Counted from the first letter of the stretch, positions 1 through 8,046 are shown. The stretch: DNA of 34,991 bases from Chloroflexi bacterium CFX6 (GCA_030263595.1 SZPG01000026.1:1-34991), one strand, 5' to 3'. The notes: generated by a model not told the origin, from the letters alone. A program made the numbers and translations.

Positions 1-99
1 GGAGGCTCTGAACCAAATCGAGTGAGCGCGCAGAGATTCGAATACCATCTCCCCCGTGGAGGCTCTGAACCAAATCGAGTGAGCGCGCAGAGATTCGAA
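1..99. repeat. 57-bp-period tandem repeat of the tRNA-Lys 3' end
   Basis: A 42-base unit at 1-42 is repeated without mismatch at 58-99, with 15 bases between the copies (period 57). The second copy contains the last 20 bases of the adjacent tRNA-Lys gene (T-loop side of the T arm and the 3' acceptor strand) plus 22 bases downstream. The first copy has the tRNA 3' end without the rest of the tRNA, so it is not a gene. The array may continue left of the window. A duplicated tRNA 3' end is the usual trace of site-specific integration, but a simple tandem duplication fits equally well. Confidence 0.8.
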
Positions 100-151
100 C
101 TCTGAACCAATGGCTTAAAAGGCCACTGCTCTGCCGTTGAGCTACGCGCCC
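80..151 (-). tRNA. tRNA-Lys (anticodon UUU)
   Basis: The reverse complement folds into a complete cloverleaf. The 7-bp acceptor starts GGGCGCG and closes with CGCGCTC (one G.U pair). The D stem is GCTC/GAGC. The anticodon stem is GTGGC/GCCAT with loop CTTTTAA, which gives anticodon TTT. The T arm is CAGAG-TTCGAAT-CTCTG. The discriminator is A and CCA is not encoded. Confidence 0.93.
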
Positions 152-242
152 GGATAAAGCGGACTGCATTCTAACATGGGAAATTTTCATCGTCAACGTA
201 AGAGGCATTCACCACGACGCATCCATCACGCTGGAGGCAACC

Positions 243-569
243 ATGGCTGAAATGATTCATGTGGACGAAGGCAACTTTCAAAGCGAAGTGATGGACGCCA
301 ATGAACCCGTGCTGGTGGACTTCAGCGCGGTCTGGTGCCAGCCGTGCAAAATGCTCGATCCGGTGGTCAAGCAACTGGCTGGCGAATGGGAGGGGAAGGT
401 CAAGGTCGTAAAGATAGACGCCGATGAAAACCCCAACCTCGTCATGCAGTTCGGCGTGATGGGAATCCCCACCCTGCTCTTTATGAAGGGCGGCGAAGTG
501 AAGGAACGCGTGACCGGCTTCATGCCAAAGGAAAAACTGATCGCCAAATTCGCACCCCATTTCAATTGA
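243..569 (+). CDS. trxA: Thioredoxin
   Basis: A 108-residue single-domain thioredoxin, the normal length for the family. It reduces protein disulfides in the cytoplasm using electrons from thioredoxin reductase. The active site is WCQPC (about residues 31-35) in place of the usual WCGPC. The family cis-proline motif GIPT and the strand/helix pattern around VKIDADENPNL are present. The start is fixed by a GGAGG ribosome binding site five bases upstream. It is a single gene, ending in a strong hairpin shared with the convergent surE. Gln between the two active-site cysteines is uncommon but found in some bacterial thioredoxins, and may shift the redox potential. Confidence 0.93.
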   Translation: MAEMIHVDEGNFQSEVMDANEPVLVDFSAVWCQPCKMLDPVVKQLAGEWEGKVKVVKIDADENPNLVMQFGVMGIPTLLFMKGGEVKERVTGFMPKEKLIAKFAPHFN

Positions 570-585
570 TAACTTTGCTGCATGG

Positions 586-627
586 AAAATGCGGAGAACA
601 CGAGACATTTGTGTTCTCCGCATTTTT
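586..627. terminator. Bidirectional terminator between trxA and surE
   Basis: Inverted repeat with arms AATGCGGAGAACAC and GTGTTCTCCGCATT around a 9-base loop. It is flanked by A-run on the left and T-run on the right, so it can serve both convergent genes. Confidence 0.85.
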
Positions 628-1429
628 ATTTCCTCATCAACCTGTCGAGTTCGTCGAAATCCACGCGGGAGGTCAGGTCCAGGCTGAGCGGCGCAACAGA
701 CACCCAGCGCTTCTTTCGCAAAACGTACACATCGGTATCTTCCGGTTCGTCTTCGAGCCTGCCCGCCTCACGATAACCGATCAAGGCAGGCTTGCTCCAG
801 GAACTCCGCTCCGGCGTCATCGGCTCGTAATATCTCTGGCGCGAAACGCGCGTCAACTGCCAGGGGGTATCCGGCGTTGCATCCCAGGGAACGTCCACCT
901 TCAGAAGATTTACATCCGCCGGGAATTTCTTCCCCAGCAACAGGCGCGCAAAGCGTTTGGCGAATTCCGCCGCCACGGAAAAATTCACGTCGTTGGAATA
1001 CGACAGGTGATATTTCGAATCGGTCTCCAAAGATATCGCCATCGCCGGGATTCCCAGCGAAGCGGCTTCCATCGCCGCCCCTACCGTTCCCGAAATGGTC
1101 ACTCCCGACGCGACGTTTTCCCCGTAATTGATCCCCGAAACGACCAGGTCCGGCTTGCGCTTCAGGACTTCCAATACGCCGTGCAGGACCGATTGCGCGG
1201 GACTCCCGCCCACCGCATACACGTTCCATTCCTGACCGTTGACCTGCACCCGTTCCAATTGAATGATCCCATCCGAAGTATTCGGCAGGCTTCGTCCCAT
1301 GCCCGAAGACTGGTCGCGAGGCGCGGTAACAGTGACGAACCCAAGGTCCGAGAGTGAAGCGGCAGCCGCCCATAGACCGGGCGAGCGGATGCCATCGTCG
1401 TTTGTCAAAAGAATTTGAGGTTTCGCCAT
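626..1429 (-). CDS. surE: 5'/3'-nucleotidase SurE
   Basis: A 267-residue SurE-family metal-dependent nucleoside monophosphate phosphatase. The N-terminal metal-binding motif LLTNDDG is intact at about residues 7-13. The later motifs VSGINYGENV and SGTVGAAMEA are those of the family core. The family removes phosphate from nucleoside 5'- and 3'-monophosphates and is linked to stress survival. The ATG at 1429 is preferred: a TATGAT -10 box ends 8 bases upstream, and GGGAG lies only 2 bases upstream. A TTG three codons earlier is the alternative. It is convergent with trxA. Confidence 0.92.
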   Translation of the reverse strand: MAKPQILLTNDDGIRSPGLWAAAASLSDLGFVTVTAPRDQSSGMGRSLPNTSDGIIQLERVQVNGQEWNVYAVGGSPAQSVLHGVLEVLKRKPDLVVSGINYGENVASGVTISGTVGAAMEAASLGIPAMAISLETDSKYHLSYSNDVNFSVAAEFAKRFARLLLGKKFPADVNLLKVDVPWDATPDTPWQLTRVSRQRYYEPMTPERSSWSKPALIGYREAGRLEDEPEDTDVYVLRKKRWVSVAPLSLDLTSRVDFDELDRLMRK

Positions 1430-1437
1430 GGCTCCCA

Positions 1438-1462
1438 ATCATAATGCGGACCGGGTCCGCAT
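1438..1462 (-). promoter_or_regulatory. surE promoter -10 with adjoining palindromic operator
   Basis: TATGAT (1443 down to 1438) lies 8 bases before the surE ATG. A perfect inverted repeat with 9-bp arms ATGCGGACC/GGTCCGCAT and a 1-base centre (1444-1462) directly abuts it, in the -10/-35 spacer. No good -35 hexamer is visible. The position suggests a repressor operator; this is an inference. Confidence 0.5.
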
Positions 1463-1520
1463 GGATCACTTTACCATCAATTTCAAACAAAAAGGAGCGG
1501 CGTTCCGCTCCTGATCTTCG

Positions 1521-1597
1521 TGGCGCCCTCGGCGCGACTCGAACACGCGACCTATTGCTCCGCAAGCAAGCGCTCTAATCCACTGAGCTACGAGGGC
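1521..1597 (-). tRNA. tRNA-Arg (anticodon GCG)
   Basis: The reverse complement gives a 77-base cloverleaf. Acceptor GCCCTCG pairs with CGAGGGC. The D stem is GCTC/GAGC. The anticodon stem is CTTGC/GCAAT (one end mismatch) with loop TTGCGGA, which gives anticodon GCG. The T arm is GCGTG-TTCGAGT-CGCGC. CCA is encoded. The discriminator is G. Anticodon GCG is unusual, since the CGN box in most bacteria uses ACG. Confidence 0.9.
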
Positions 1598-1650
1598 ATT
1601 GGCAAGGCGATATTCTATCCCAGTTGAATACGATGGTCAAGTGTCCGCGT

Positions 1651-3117
1651 TCAAAAACCGTTCGTACTGACGAGGTTGAGGAATTCGGGGACGAGTCTCG
1701 GGTCGAAGTGTTTGCCCGACTGGTTCTCAATGTATTGAATGGCGTCCCGTTTCGACCATGCCCGGCGATATGGGCGGTCGGACGTCATCGCATCGAAGAC
1801 ATCCACCAGGGAAAACAACCTTGCGGAAAACGGAATCTCATCCCCTCCAATGTGGTCGGGATAGCCCGTGCCGTCCCATCGCTCGTGATGCCAGTGAGGG
1901 ATCTCGATGGCGGGTTCGAGATATTTGATCGGCGAGAGCAGTTCCACCGCATACATCGGGTGCTGGCGCATGGTCTCCCACTCGTCCTGGGTAAGCGGGC
2001 CGGGCTTGAAAAGAATTTCATCGGGGATGGCGACCTTGCCAATATCGTGCAGCGTGGCGCCGCGCCGGATGTGGATGAGTTCGGAATCGTTTACGCCGGC
2101 AAGCATCGCAAAACGGGTCGTGATATCCGTAATGCGGCGCGTGTGTCCCTCGTTGTTCCTGTCCCGCATGTCCAACGTGCGGGACCATGCGTCAATGGTG
2201 GCGTTGTACGCCAGGCTGAGCTCGAAGTTGGTCCTCTGCAATTCCTTGAACATCACCGCGCTGTCAATGGCTATGGCAGTCTGCCCGGCGATGATGTTGA
2301 GGAAGTCGAGCCAGTCTTCGTCGGGGTGGAGCGGCGAACGGTGAAAGATCTCCAGCACGCCCAGGACGCGTCCCTTTGCTACGAGCGGGACGCCGTAATA
2401 AACGACGAATCGTTCGCTGGGGAAGAGCGGAGAGCGGTCGAATTCCGTCCTGGCTTTTGTCAGGTCGGATATGTTGATCACCCGGCGTTCCAACGCGACC
2501 CGGCCTGCGTATCCATGTCCCAGTTTCAGGTGGGTATGTTGAAGGATGTTGGTGACGAATCCCCTGCCCGCCGCGAATTGGAGTTCGTTCAACTTCGGGT
2601 CGAGCAGGAGGACCGTGGCGGCGTCCACGTGCATGGTCTCGATGACGCGGTCGAGCAAAATGGACAGGAGCAGGTTCAGGTCCAGCCCCGAGGCGATGGC
2701 AAAATCCACGGAACGGAGCGCGTTGAGACGTTGGAGTTGCAGTTTCAGCCTGTTTTCGGTCTTCTTATATTTCGTAATGTCGCGCGCGGACAATACGAAC
2801 GTCGCGTCGGAGGATTCCAACAATCGCGCGTCGAACCAGTATTCGCGTCCGTTCACGGTCAATGGGAATTCAAGGGAGGCGGTCTTCCGGCTTTGCGGGA
2901 GTTGGGAAATGAAGTCGCTCAGTTTGTCAACTGTTTCGGAGGGGAGAACGTTTTTCAATATCATATTCTGGATTTGTTCGGGGGCATCGGAATACATGGA
3001 CGGATCGCCGATCCGGCAATCGAGGATCGAACCGCGCTTGTCCATGACAAGGAACAGGTCGCCTATGGCGTGAAGGGATTCCCCGACCTTTTGTTCAAAA
3101 TCCAGAAGAGAATCCAA
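1651..3117 (-). CDS. PAS-GAF-HD-GYP cyclic-di-GMP phosphodiesterase
   Basis: A sensor-effector protein of 488 residues from the chosen start. It has a PAS-like region (about 12-118), a GAF domain (about 135-290) and a C-terminal HD-GYP domain (about 295-480). The catalytic HD lies in LHDIGK (residues 357-358), and the GYP motif in HHERWDGTGYP (418-420). HD-GYP domains hydrolyse c-di-GMP, so this is probably a ligand- or redox-gated enzyme that lowers c-di-GMP. There is no membrane segment. The TTG at 3117 is chosen because GGAGA lies 6 bases upstream and the protein then begins at the PAS domain. An ATG at 3198 would add 27 residues of unconvincing sequence without a ribosome binding site. 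It lies downstream of the two small genes on the same strand and could be co-transcribed. Confidence 0.88.
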   Translation of the reverse strand: MDSLLDFEQKVGESLHAIGDLFLVMDKRGSILDCRIGDPSMYSDAPEQIQNMILKNVLPSETVDKLSDFISQLPQSRKTASLEFPLTVNGREYWFDARLLESSDATFVLSARDITKYKKTENRLKLQLQRLNALRSVDFAIASGLDLNLLLSILLDRVIETMHVDAATVLLLDPKLNELQFAAGRGFVTNILQHTHLKLGHGYAGRVALERRVINISDLTKARTEFDRSPLFPSERFVVYYGVPLVAKGRVLGVLEIFHRSPLHPDEDWLDFLNIIAGQTAIAIDSAVMFKELQRTNFELSLAYNATIDAWSRTLDMRDRNNEGHTRRITDITTRFAMLAGVNDSELIHIRRGATLHDIGKVAIPDEILFKPGPLTQDEWETMRQHPMYAVELLSPIKYLEPAIEIPHWHHERWDGTGYPDHIGGDEIPFSARLFSLVDVFDAMTSDRPYRRAWSKRDAIQYIENQSGKHFDPRLVPEFLNLVSTNGF

Positions 3118-3245
3118 TCGTTTTCTCCAGAGAAGTAAACCGGCGGACGCGGGGCACAGTGAGGCTTTCGTCACCGTGTCCCCATTCCGCCGCGTCATCA
3201 ATTCAACATCAGCCGGGAGAATGGAACTGATGGGGTCTCGATGGT

Positions 3246-3524
3246 TTATATGGTTTTGAGCGCCTGGTTTACCTTCTGGGCAAAGTCGGTCAGGTTCCTG
3301 GCGCGCACTTTACTGATGATCGTCCTTTCCTGATCGGTCAAGGGGAAGGTCTGACCGAGGTATCCGCCCGCCAGCGCCATCTCGGGTTCGTTCAGGAGCA
3401 TAGCCCGGAATTGATTGCTTACGATCGCCGCGGCAAACAGGCGGTGCAAGCCCGATCGTTCAGCGGTGGGTTTGCCGTAATCGAAAGGCAAGGTGGAACG
3501 GGCATCCAGGGTGAGCATCGTCAT
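3246..3524 (-). CDS. Small protein, possibly Os1348/NHLP-like
   Basis: A 92-residue soluble protein of unassigned function. The middle and end (about 28-90) carry the pattern FAAAIVSNQFRAMLLNEPEM, then GGYLGQTFPLT, then DQERTIISKVRA. This resembles the short Os1348-type (nitrile-hydratase-leader-like clan) proteins, some of which are linked to peptide natural products. That assignment is from memory and weak. GAGGTG four bases upstream fixes the start. The same GAGGTG motif precedes the 46-codon gene 37 bases upstream, so the two probably form one transcript. There is no signal peptide or transmembrane helix. Confidence 0.7.
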   Translation of the reverse strand: MTMLTLDARSTLPFDYGKPTAERSGLHRLFAAAIVSNQFRAMLLNEPEMALAGGYLGQTFPLTDQERTIISKVRARNLTDFAQKVNQALKTI

Positions 3525-3561
3525 CTGACACCTCTCTAGGTCTAAATTGAATTACGAAGAC

Positions 3562-3702
3562 CTAAACGGGACCAACGCTGCCATCCGAAGGACCCTGGAT
3601 GACGAACATCGTGGCAATTGCAACCACGAAGTATACGAATTGAATGTGGCGGCGGTCAATTTTGCCGACGAAGGATACGAGTTGGGCAAGTGTGTTGTTC
3701 AT
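3562..3702 (-). CDS. 46-residue single-helix membrane peptide
   Basis: A short gene of ATG plus 45 codons and TAG. The N-terminal 19 residues are polar to amphipathic and end in the basic segment GKIDRRH. One hydrophobic stretch (about 20-36, FVYFVVAIATMFVI) should span the membrane. A short Gly/Ser/Pro tail SDGSVGPV follows. The positive-inside rule puts the tail outside the cell. Support comes from a good ribosome binding site (AAAGAGGTG, 5 bases before ATG) and the matching site in front of the next gene. It lies directly downstream of the BTAD regulator and two palindromes. No family is recognised. The opposite-strand frame across it lacks a ribosome binding site and starts with TTG, so this strand is preferred. 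Confidence 0.65.
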   Translation of the reverse strand: MNNTLAQLVSFVGKIDRRHIQFVYFVVAIATMFVIQGPSDGSVGPV

Positions 3703-3813
3703 GGGAACACCTCTTTCTTTGGTTTTTTGAGATGTTCCGATAATACACCCCCCCAGGCTGCAAAACAGGCTGCAAAAAAATGTTCCCAGTTCTATCCAAA
3801 ATCAGACTGGAAT

Positions 3814-3864
3814 CCCATATATGGGGATTTTTTCGATAAACTGGCTTCTTCCCCCATATATGGG
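3814..3864 (-). promoter_or_regulatory. Two identical 12-bp palindromes (candidate operators)
   Basis: CCCATATATGGG occurs at 3814-3825 and again at 3853-3864, centre-to-centre 39 bp, in the gap between the BTAD regulator stop (3891) and the 46-aa gene (start 3702). No other copy was noticed. Downstream on the same strand are a 12-base tandem repeat (CAGGCTGCAAAA, twice, near 3755-3780 on the + strand) and a TATTAT that could be a -10. The sites are likely bound by a dimeric regulator, perhaps the BTAD protein itself. Confidence 0.55.
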
Positions 3865-3890
3865 TTGGATGAATTATGAGAAATTCCAGA

Positions 3891-6800
3891 TCAGCCAGCC
3901 AATTGGCGGTAGATTCGCTCTGTTTCCTCGGAGGGTGGAATGCCCAACTCCTCCATCGCCGCCCTGCACGCCTGATAGCGACGCGCCACGGCGGCGCGAT
4001 CTCCCATCGCGGCGTAGGCGCGCATTTCGATCCGATAGATCGCTTCGTGAAAGCGATCCTGTTGGAGCGCCAACTGACACACGGAAAGGCAACGTTCCAG
4101 TTTGTTGGCGTCCAGGTAGAGATACGCCAGTTCCTCGAGCGCGGCGGCATATCCCTGCCTCAACCTTTCCCTTTCCGGCACGGTCCACTCGGCATCCACA
4201 TCGGCAAGGTAGGAACCGTGAACCAGGTCCACAGCCTTTTGGAGGTGTTCGATGCGGGCGGCTGGTTCCGTCGTTTTGCGAGCGCGCAGGACGTGGGAGT
4301 CGAACGCCTCCACGTCGTATTCGTAATCCATCCCCCAATTAAAGCGGTAATATTCGTCGTCGAAGACAATGGCGTCCCGTCCCACGGCGCGCCGCAGGCG
4401 ATAAATATCGTTCTTGAACCGTTTTTTCAACGCATTGACGTCCCCGATTTCGGGCCAAAGCGCCGCGCCGATCTGTTCCTTGGTGACCGCCTCCTGCCGG
4501 TAAAGAAAATAAAAGAACAGGTCGCGCACAGATTGGGTGCGCCATTCGGATAGGGTAATCGCCTGCCCGTTGATGCTGACCTCGGGATTCCCGAACGCAC
4601 GGATCACGAGGCCCGCTGATGGGACCTGGATGAAACTCGCATGACGGCGCAGGGTCCTGCGAATGGCTGGCAGTTTCTCGTTCAGGCGTTGAGCCTTTTC
4701 GATCAAACTGCTCAACTGTCGCCCGACCAGTGGATCGGTCTGCAAGGTTTTTAGCCAGAGACTTGTCTGTCGGATGGCAATAAGAAGGGCGTGGTCAGGT
4801 GCGGTATTGAGCGAAAGAATTTCGCGTATCTCCATGCGGGCATTTTCTCTATCGCCGGCGCAATCATAGGCGGCTGTGAGCCAGACCATACTCCACTGTA
4901 ATTCCAAATCCCGCCCATCCTGAATAAAGAACTCCTTACATTCTTTCAAATTAAAGATCGCTTTCCGAGGTTCGTTTTTGAGCAGATAATATCTACCCTC
5001 GAATAACGCCCATAACCCGCGTTCATAGGCTGATTGACTGTTCCTCATCTGCTTTTGAAACTCCTCCATGATCCGGCTGACTTCTTCCAGATCGCTCCGC
5101 GCCAGCGCCAGATTTCCTCTGGCGACGATCAGGTAATTTGAGATGAAAAAGCCTGGAAGATCCCCAGCCGCTACTTCCGCCTGATGATAGGCTTGCGACG
5201 CAGCGTCGAATATCTCTGCCTCACTATACAGGTCTCCCAATCCCGCCAAAATTAGGGATTCAGTGCGTCGGTTACGGCTTTTACGAGCGCACGCCAACCC
5301 GGATTCGAACGTCTCAGAGGCAAGTTCATATTCCCCGATCTGATGATACAAGACAGCCAGATTGTTCAATATATCCGCTTGATAGAAGAGATCGCTTTCC
5401 GCCTGCTTTATCCTTAGCGCTTTTTGAAATGAATTTCGAGCAGAATCGATATCGCCTACAGAGCCATGAACCATCCCGGTCTCCATTAATAGGATCGGGA
5501 TTCGTCCGGTCTCGTTCATGGCTGAATATAGCGACAAAGAATGTTCCAATGATTCAACTGCTTGACGGGTTTCACCCAACCGATATAAATTTAGACCTTT
5601 AAGTCGCAACGCTTCTGCATAATAAAACTGCAACGAAGTATCTGTTTCTGCCAGGTTAAGAACTTCCCGAATATCCTCAAGTGAGGATATATAATTTCCA
5701 AGCAATCGAAGTGTATTTGCGCGACGGATAAGCGCAGTTGTTAGTCCGGAAATATCTCCCTGTTCTCGATAGATGGATACCGCCTTGTCCAGTAATTCCT
5801 TTGATTCCTGCAAATTACCCTTGGTCGCCAGAATCGGACCGCGCAGGGAGATCAGCCCGGGACGGGTTTGGACCAACGCCGGGGGCAGGCTAGTGATCCA
5901 GCCCTCGAGTGTAGCGAACGCACTTTGCAACATCGGCGTGCCGGCGCGTTCGACCACGTCCGCCAGGGCTTCCATGTCGTTCAGTTGCTTGCAGGTGAAA
6001 TAGGCTTTTTCCCATTCGCCCGCCGTCTCGTAGGCTTTGACCATCCTTTCGAGGATGGGGCGAACCTCGTGAGGGCGTTCCTCCTTCAAGCGGGTTTGCA
6101 GGAATTCGCGAAAGAGCGGATGGTAGCGAAGCCAGCGCCCGTCCGATTCGAGGGGCAGGACGAACAGGTTTTTCTCCAGGATCAGGCTCATCAACCCATA
6201 CCAGTTCTGGGGCGCTGAATAAAACGGACCCATGACCATCTCGCAGAAACTGGCGTTGAATTCCTCCGGCAGGGAGGTGCGCATGAGAAATTCACGAACG
6301 CCGGGAGACTGTTGATCGAGCACCTGCTGACCGAGATACGCAAACGCATCCACGCCCGAGACGCGCGGCATGCCCGGCAGGTTGGAAAGCATCATGCCCG
6401 TGATCCAGCCGCCCGTCTGCCGGACGAATTCCTGCGCGGTCTCGTCCGAAAGATGCTGGCGATAATTTTGCGCGTACAGCGCCTGCACTTCACGCGGCTG
6501 GAACGCCAGTTCCGCATGATCGAGACCCGCCACCTGTTCGCGCGCCACCATGAGGGTGACATCCTCCAATGAAGGCAGCGTGCGGGAGGAAAGGATGATG
6601 TGACAATTCTCCACCACCAATTCGAGAAAACGGTTGACCAGGCGGGAAATGACCGGTTCGTCGTCCAGCAGGTGATAGTCGTCCATGATGAGCAGGAAAT
6701 CGTCCTCGACCTGATCGTAGATCTCATTGGTGAGGAGGACGAGGATCGCTTCGGCGTCCTGTTCGATGGACTTCAATTGACTCAGGCGGGCGCGGGAGGT

Positions 6801-7118
6801 CGTCCCGATGCCGGGAAAACGCTGGGACAACGAGGCGATCAGATAGGCGATAAAGCGTTGAGGGTCGCGGTCGAGGAGATCGAGCGACAGCCAGCAGACG
6901 GGCATGTCCGCGTGATGAGCCAGATCAATCAGAAGGGAGGTCTTGCCGTACCCCGCTGGCGCAGACAGGAGGATGAGTTTGTTGTCGAGCAAAGCCTTCA
7001 GATTTTCCAGCAACCGCGGACGGGAGAGCAGTTCCGGGCGGCGGTTGGGAACGACGATCTTGGTTTTGCTGATGGGTATGGATTTGACCGGCATTGTCTC
7101 AGACAGACCTTTGTCCAT
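3891..7118 (-). CDS. STAND ATPase transcriptional regulator with TPRs and C-terminal BTAD domain
   Basis: A 1075-residue regulator of the MalT/BTAD type. The N-terminal NTPase has Walker A APAGYGKT (about 53-60) and Walker B LLIMDDYHLL (about 142-151). A long array of TPR-like helical repeats follows (about 380-830). Next come an OmpR-like winged-helix DNA-binding segment (about 837-930, with LFFYFLYRQEAVTKEQIGAA) and a BTAD domain (about 935-1072). Such proteins bind a ligand or partner through the repeats, oligomerise with ATP and activate transcription. The N-terminal phrase KTKIVVPNRRPELLSRPRL is typical of the family. The ATG at 7118 lacks a clear ribosome binding site; an ATG eight codons in (7094) is possible. 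The next genes on the strand are the 46- and 92-residue small proteins, likely targets. Confidence 0.88.
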   Translation of the reverse strand: MDKGLSETMPVKSIPISKTKIVVPNRRPELLSRPRLLENLKALLDNKLILLSAPAGYGKTSLLIDLAHHADMPVCWLSLDLLDRDPQRFIAYLIASLSQRFPGIGTTSRARLSQLKSIEQDAEAILVLLTNEIYDQVEDDFLLIMDDYHLLDDEPVISRLVNRFLELVVENCHIILSSRTLPSLEDVTLMVAREQVAGLDHAELAFQPREVQALYAQNYRQHLSDETAQEFVRQTGGWITGMMLSNLPGMPRVSGVDAFAYLGQQVLDQQSPGVREFLMRTSLPEEFNASFCEMVMGPFYSAPQNWYGLMSLILEKNLFVLPLESDGRWLRYHPLFREFLQTRLKEERPHEVRPILERMVKAYETAGEWEKAYFTCKQLNDMEALADVVERAGTPMLQSAFATLEGWITSLPPALVQTRPGLISLRGPILATKGNLQESKELLDKAVSIYREQGDISGLTTALIRRANTLRLLGNYISSLEDIREVLNLAETDTSLQFYYAEALRLKGLNLYRLGETRQAVESLEHSLSLYSAMNETGRIPILLMETGMVHGSVGDIDSARNSFQKALRIKQAESDLFYQADILNNLAVLYHQIGEYELASETFESGLACARKSRNRRTESLILAGLGDLYSEAEIFDAASQAYHQAEVAAGDLPGFFISNYLIVARGNLALARSDLEEVSRIMEEFQKQMRNSQSAYERGLWALFEGRYYLLKNEPRKAIFNLKECKEFFIQDGRDLELQWSMVWLTAAYDCAGDRENARMEIREILSLNTAPDHALLIAIRQTSLWLKTLQTDPLVGRQLSSLIEKAQRLNEKLPAIRRTLRRHASFIQVPSAGLVIRAFGNPEVSINGQAITLSEWRTQSVRDLFFYFLYRQEAVTKEQIGAALWPEIGDVNALKKRFKNDIYRLRRAVGRDAIVFDDEYYRFNWGMDYEYDVEAFDSHVLRARKTTEPAARIEHLQKAVDLVHGSYLADVDAEWTVPERERLRQGYAAALEELAYLYLDANKLERCLSVCQLALQQDRFHEAIYRIEMRAYAAMGDRAAVARRYQACRAAMEELGIPPSEETERIYRQLAG

Positions 7119-7246
7119 TTTACATAACTAAACAGGAGGATTCCATCTGAAGTTCATCACAAATTCAAGAACAGGCGGAGACAAATGCCGTTGTCGCATC
7201 CGAAGTTGCCTTCCACGCAGCCGCGACCCCGGGACGGCGCGCAGCC

Positions 7247-8020
7247 TCATCTTCGCAATTCACGAAGCATCGAGCCATGGATGCCCGGCGCCGCCGCCAG
7301 AATGGACTGCGGAGGGGAAATGTAATCCTTCCCGCCCGAAACGTTCGTCACGAGCGCCCCCGCCTCCTCGCAGATCAATCCCCCCGCGGCAACGTCCCAG
7401 GGTTTGAGCGCAAGTTCCCAAAAGCCGTCGAAGCGGCCCGCCGCCACGTAGCAAAGATCCAACGCCGCGGAACCCAGCCGGCGCACGCCCTGCGTCATCT
7501 TTGCAAACTTGACGAAGTTCGCGAAATTGTCGTGCTCGGTGTCCCATGCGTCGTAGGGAAAGCCCGTCACAAGCAGGCTCTTCTGCAACGCATCCGCAGA
7601 GGAGACACGGATCGGTTTTCCGTTGAGGGCGGCTCCTTTTCCGCGTTCGGCGGTGAAGATTTCGTCGCGGAGCGGATCGTAAACGACGCCCAGTTCCAGG
7701 CGTCCGCGCGAGGCGTAGGCGATCGAGACGCTGAAGATCGGGACGTGATGCGCGTAATTCACCGTCCCATCCAGCGGATCAATGTACCAGACGTGTTCGT
7801 CGTTTCCGTGAATGACCCCCGCCTCCTCCGAGAAAATGTGATGCCCCGGAAAATCCCTCTGCGCTTCACCGAGGAGGAAAGCCTCCGATTGATGATCCGC
7901 CTCCGTCACGAGGTCTATTACCCCCTTGTAGTTCACCTGATGTTCCCTGTCGTACCCCTCACGAAGGATGGCGCCCGCCCCGCGCGCAAGCGATTCAAGA
8001 TAGGACAATGTGGGCTTCAT
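7247..8020 (-). CDS. suhB: Inositol monophosphatase family protein
   Basis: A 257-residue Mg-dependent phosphatase of the IMPase/SuhB family. The metal-binding motifs are complete: SEEAG with Glu65/66, DPLDGT (81-86) and WDVAAGG (Asp209). The family dephosphorylates myo-inositol 1-phosphate or related sugar phosphates and occasionally fructose 1,6-bisphosphate or PAP. Sequence alone does not fix the substrate, so the symbol is by family. Start: GAGGAA sits 6 bases before the ATG. It lies 64 bases downstream of the response regulator on the same strand, with a hairpin between them. Confidence 0.88.
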   Translation of the reverse strand: MKPTLSYLESLARGAGAILREGYDREHQVNYKGVIDLVTEADHQSEAFLLGEAQRDFPGHHIFSEEAGVIHGNDEHVWYIDPLDGTVNYAHHVPIFSVSIAYASRGRLELGVVYDPLRDEIFTAERGKGAALNGKPIRVSSADALQKSLLVTGFPYDAWDTEHDNFANFVKFAKMTQGVRRLGSAALDLCYVAAGRFDGFWELALKPWDVAAGGLICEEAGALVTNVSGGKDYISPPQSILAAAPGIHGSMLRELRR

Positions 8021-8046
8021 GGACGGTTCCTCGCTTAAATACTCAA

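Noticed and set aside
566..1357. 263-codon + strand frame opposite surE
   Set aside because: Antisense shadow starting inside the trxA/surE terminator; no domain sense.
1624..3138. 504-codon open frame on the + strand
   Set aside because: It is the antisense of the PAS-GAF-HD-GYP gene; the translation has no recognisable domain and no ribosome binding site.
3547..3879. 110-codon + strand frame opposite the 46-aa gene
   Set aside because: It begins with TTG, has no ribosome binding site and crosses the palindromes and short repeats. The minus-strand peptide has a strong site and a clear membrane helix.
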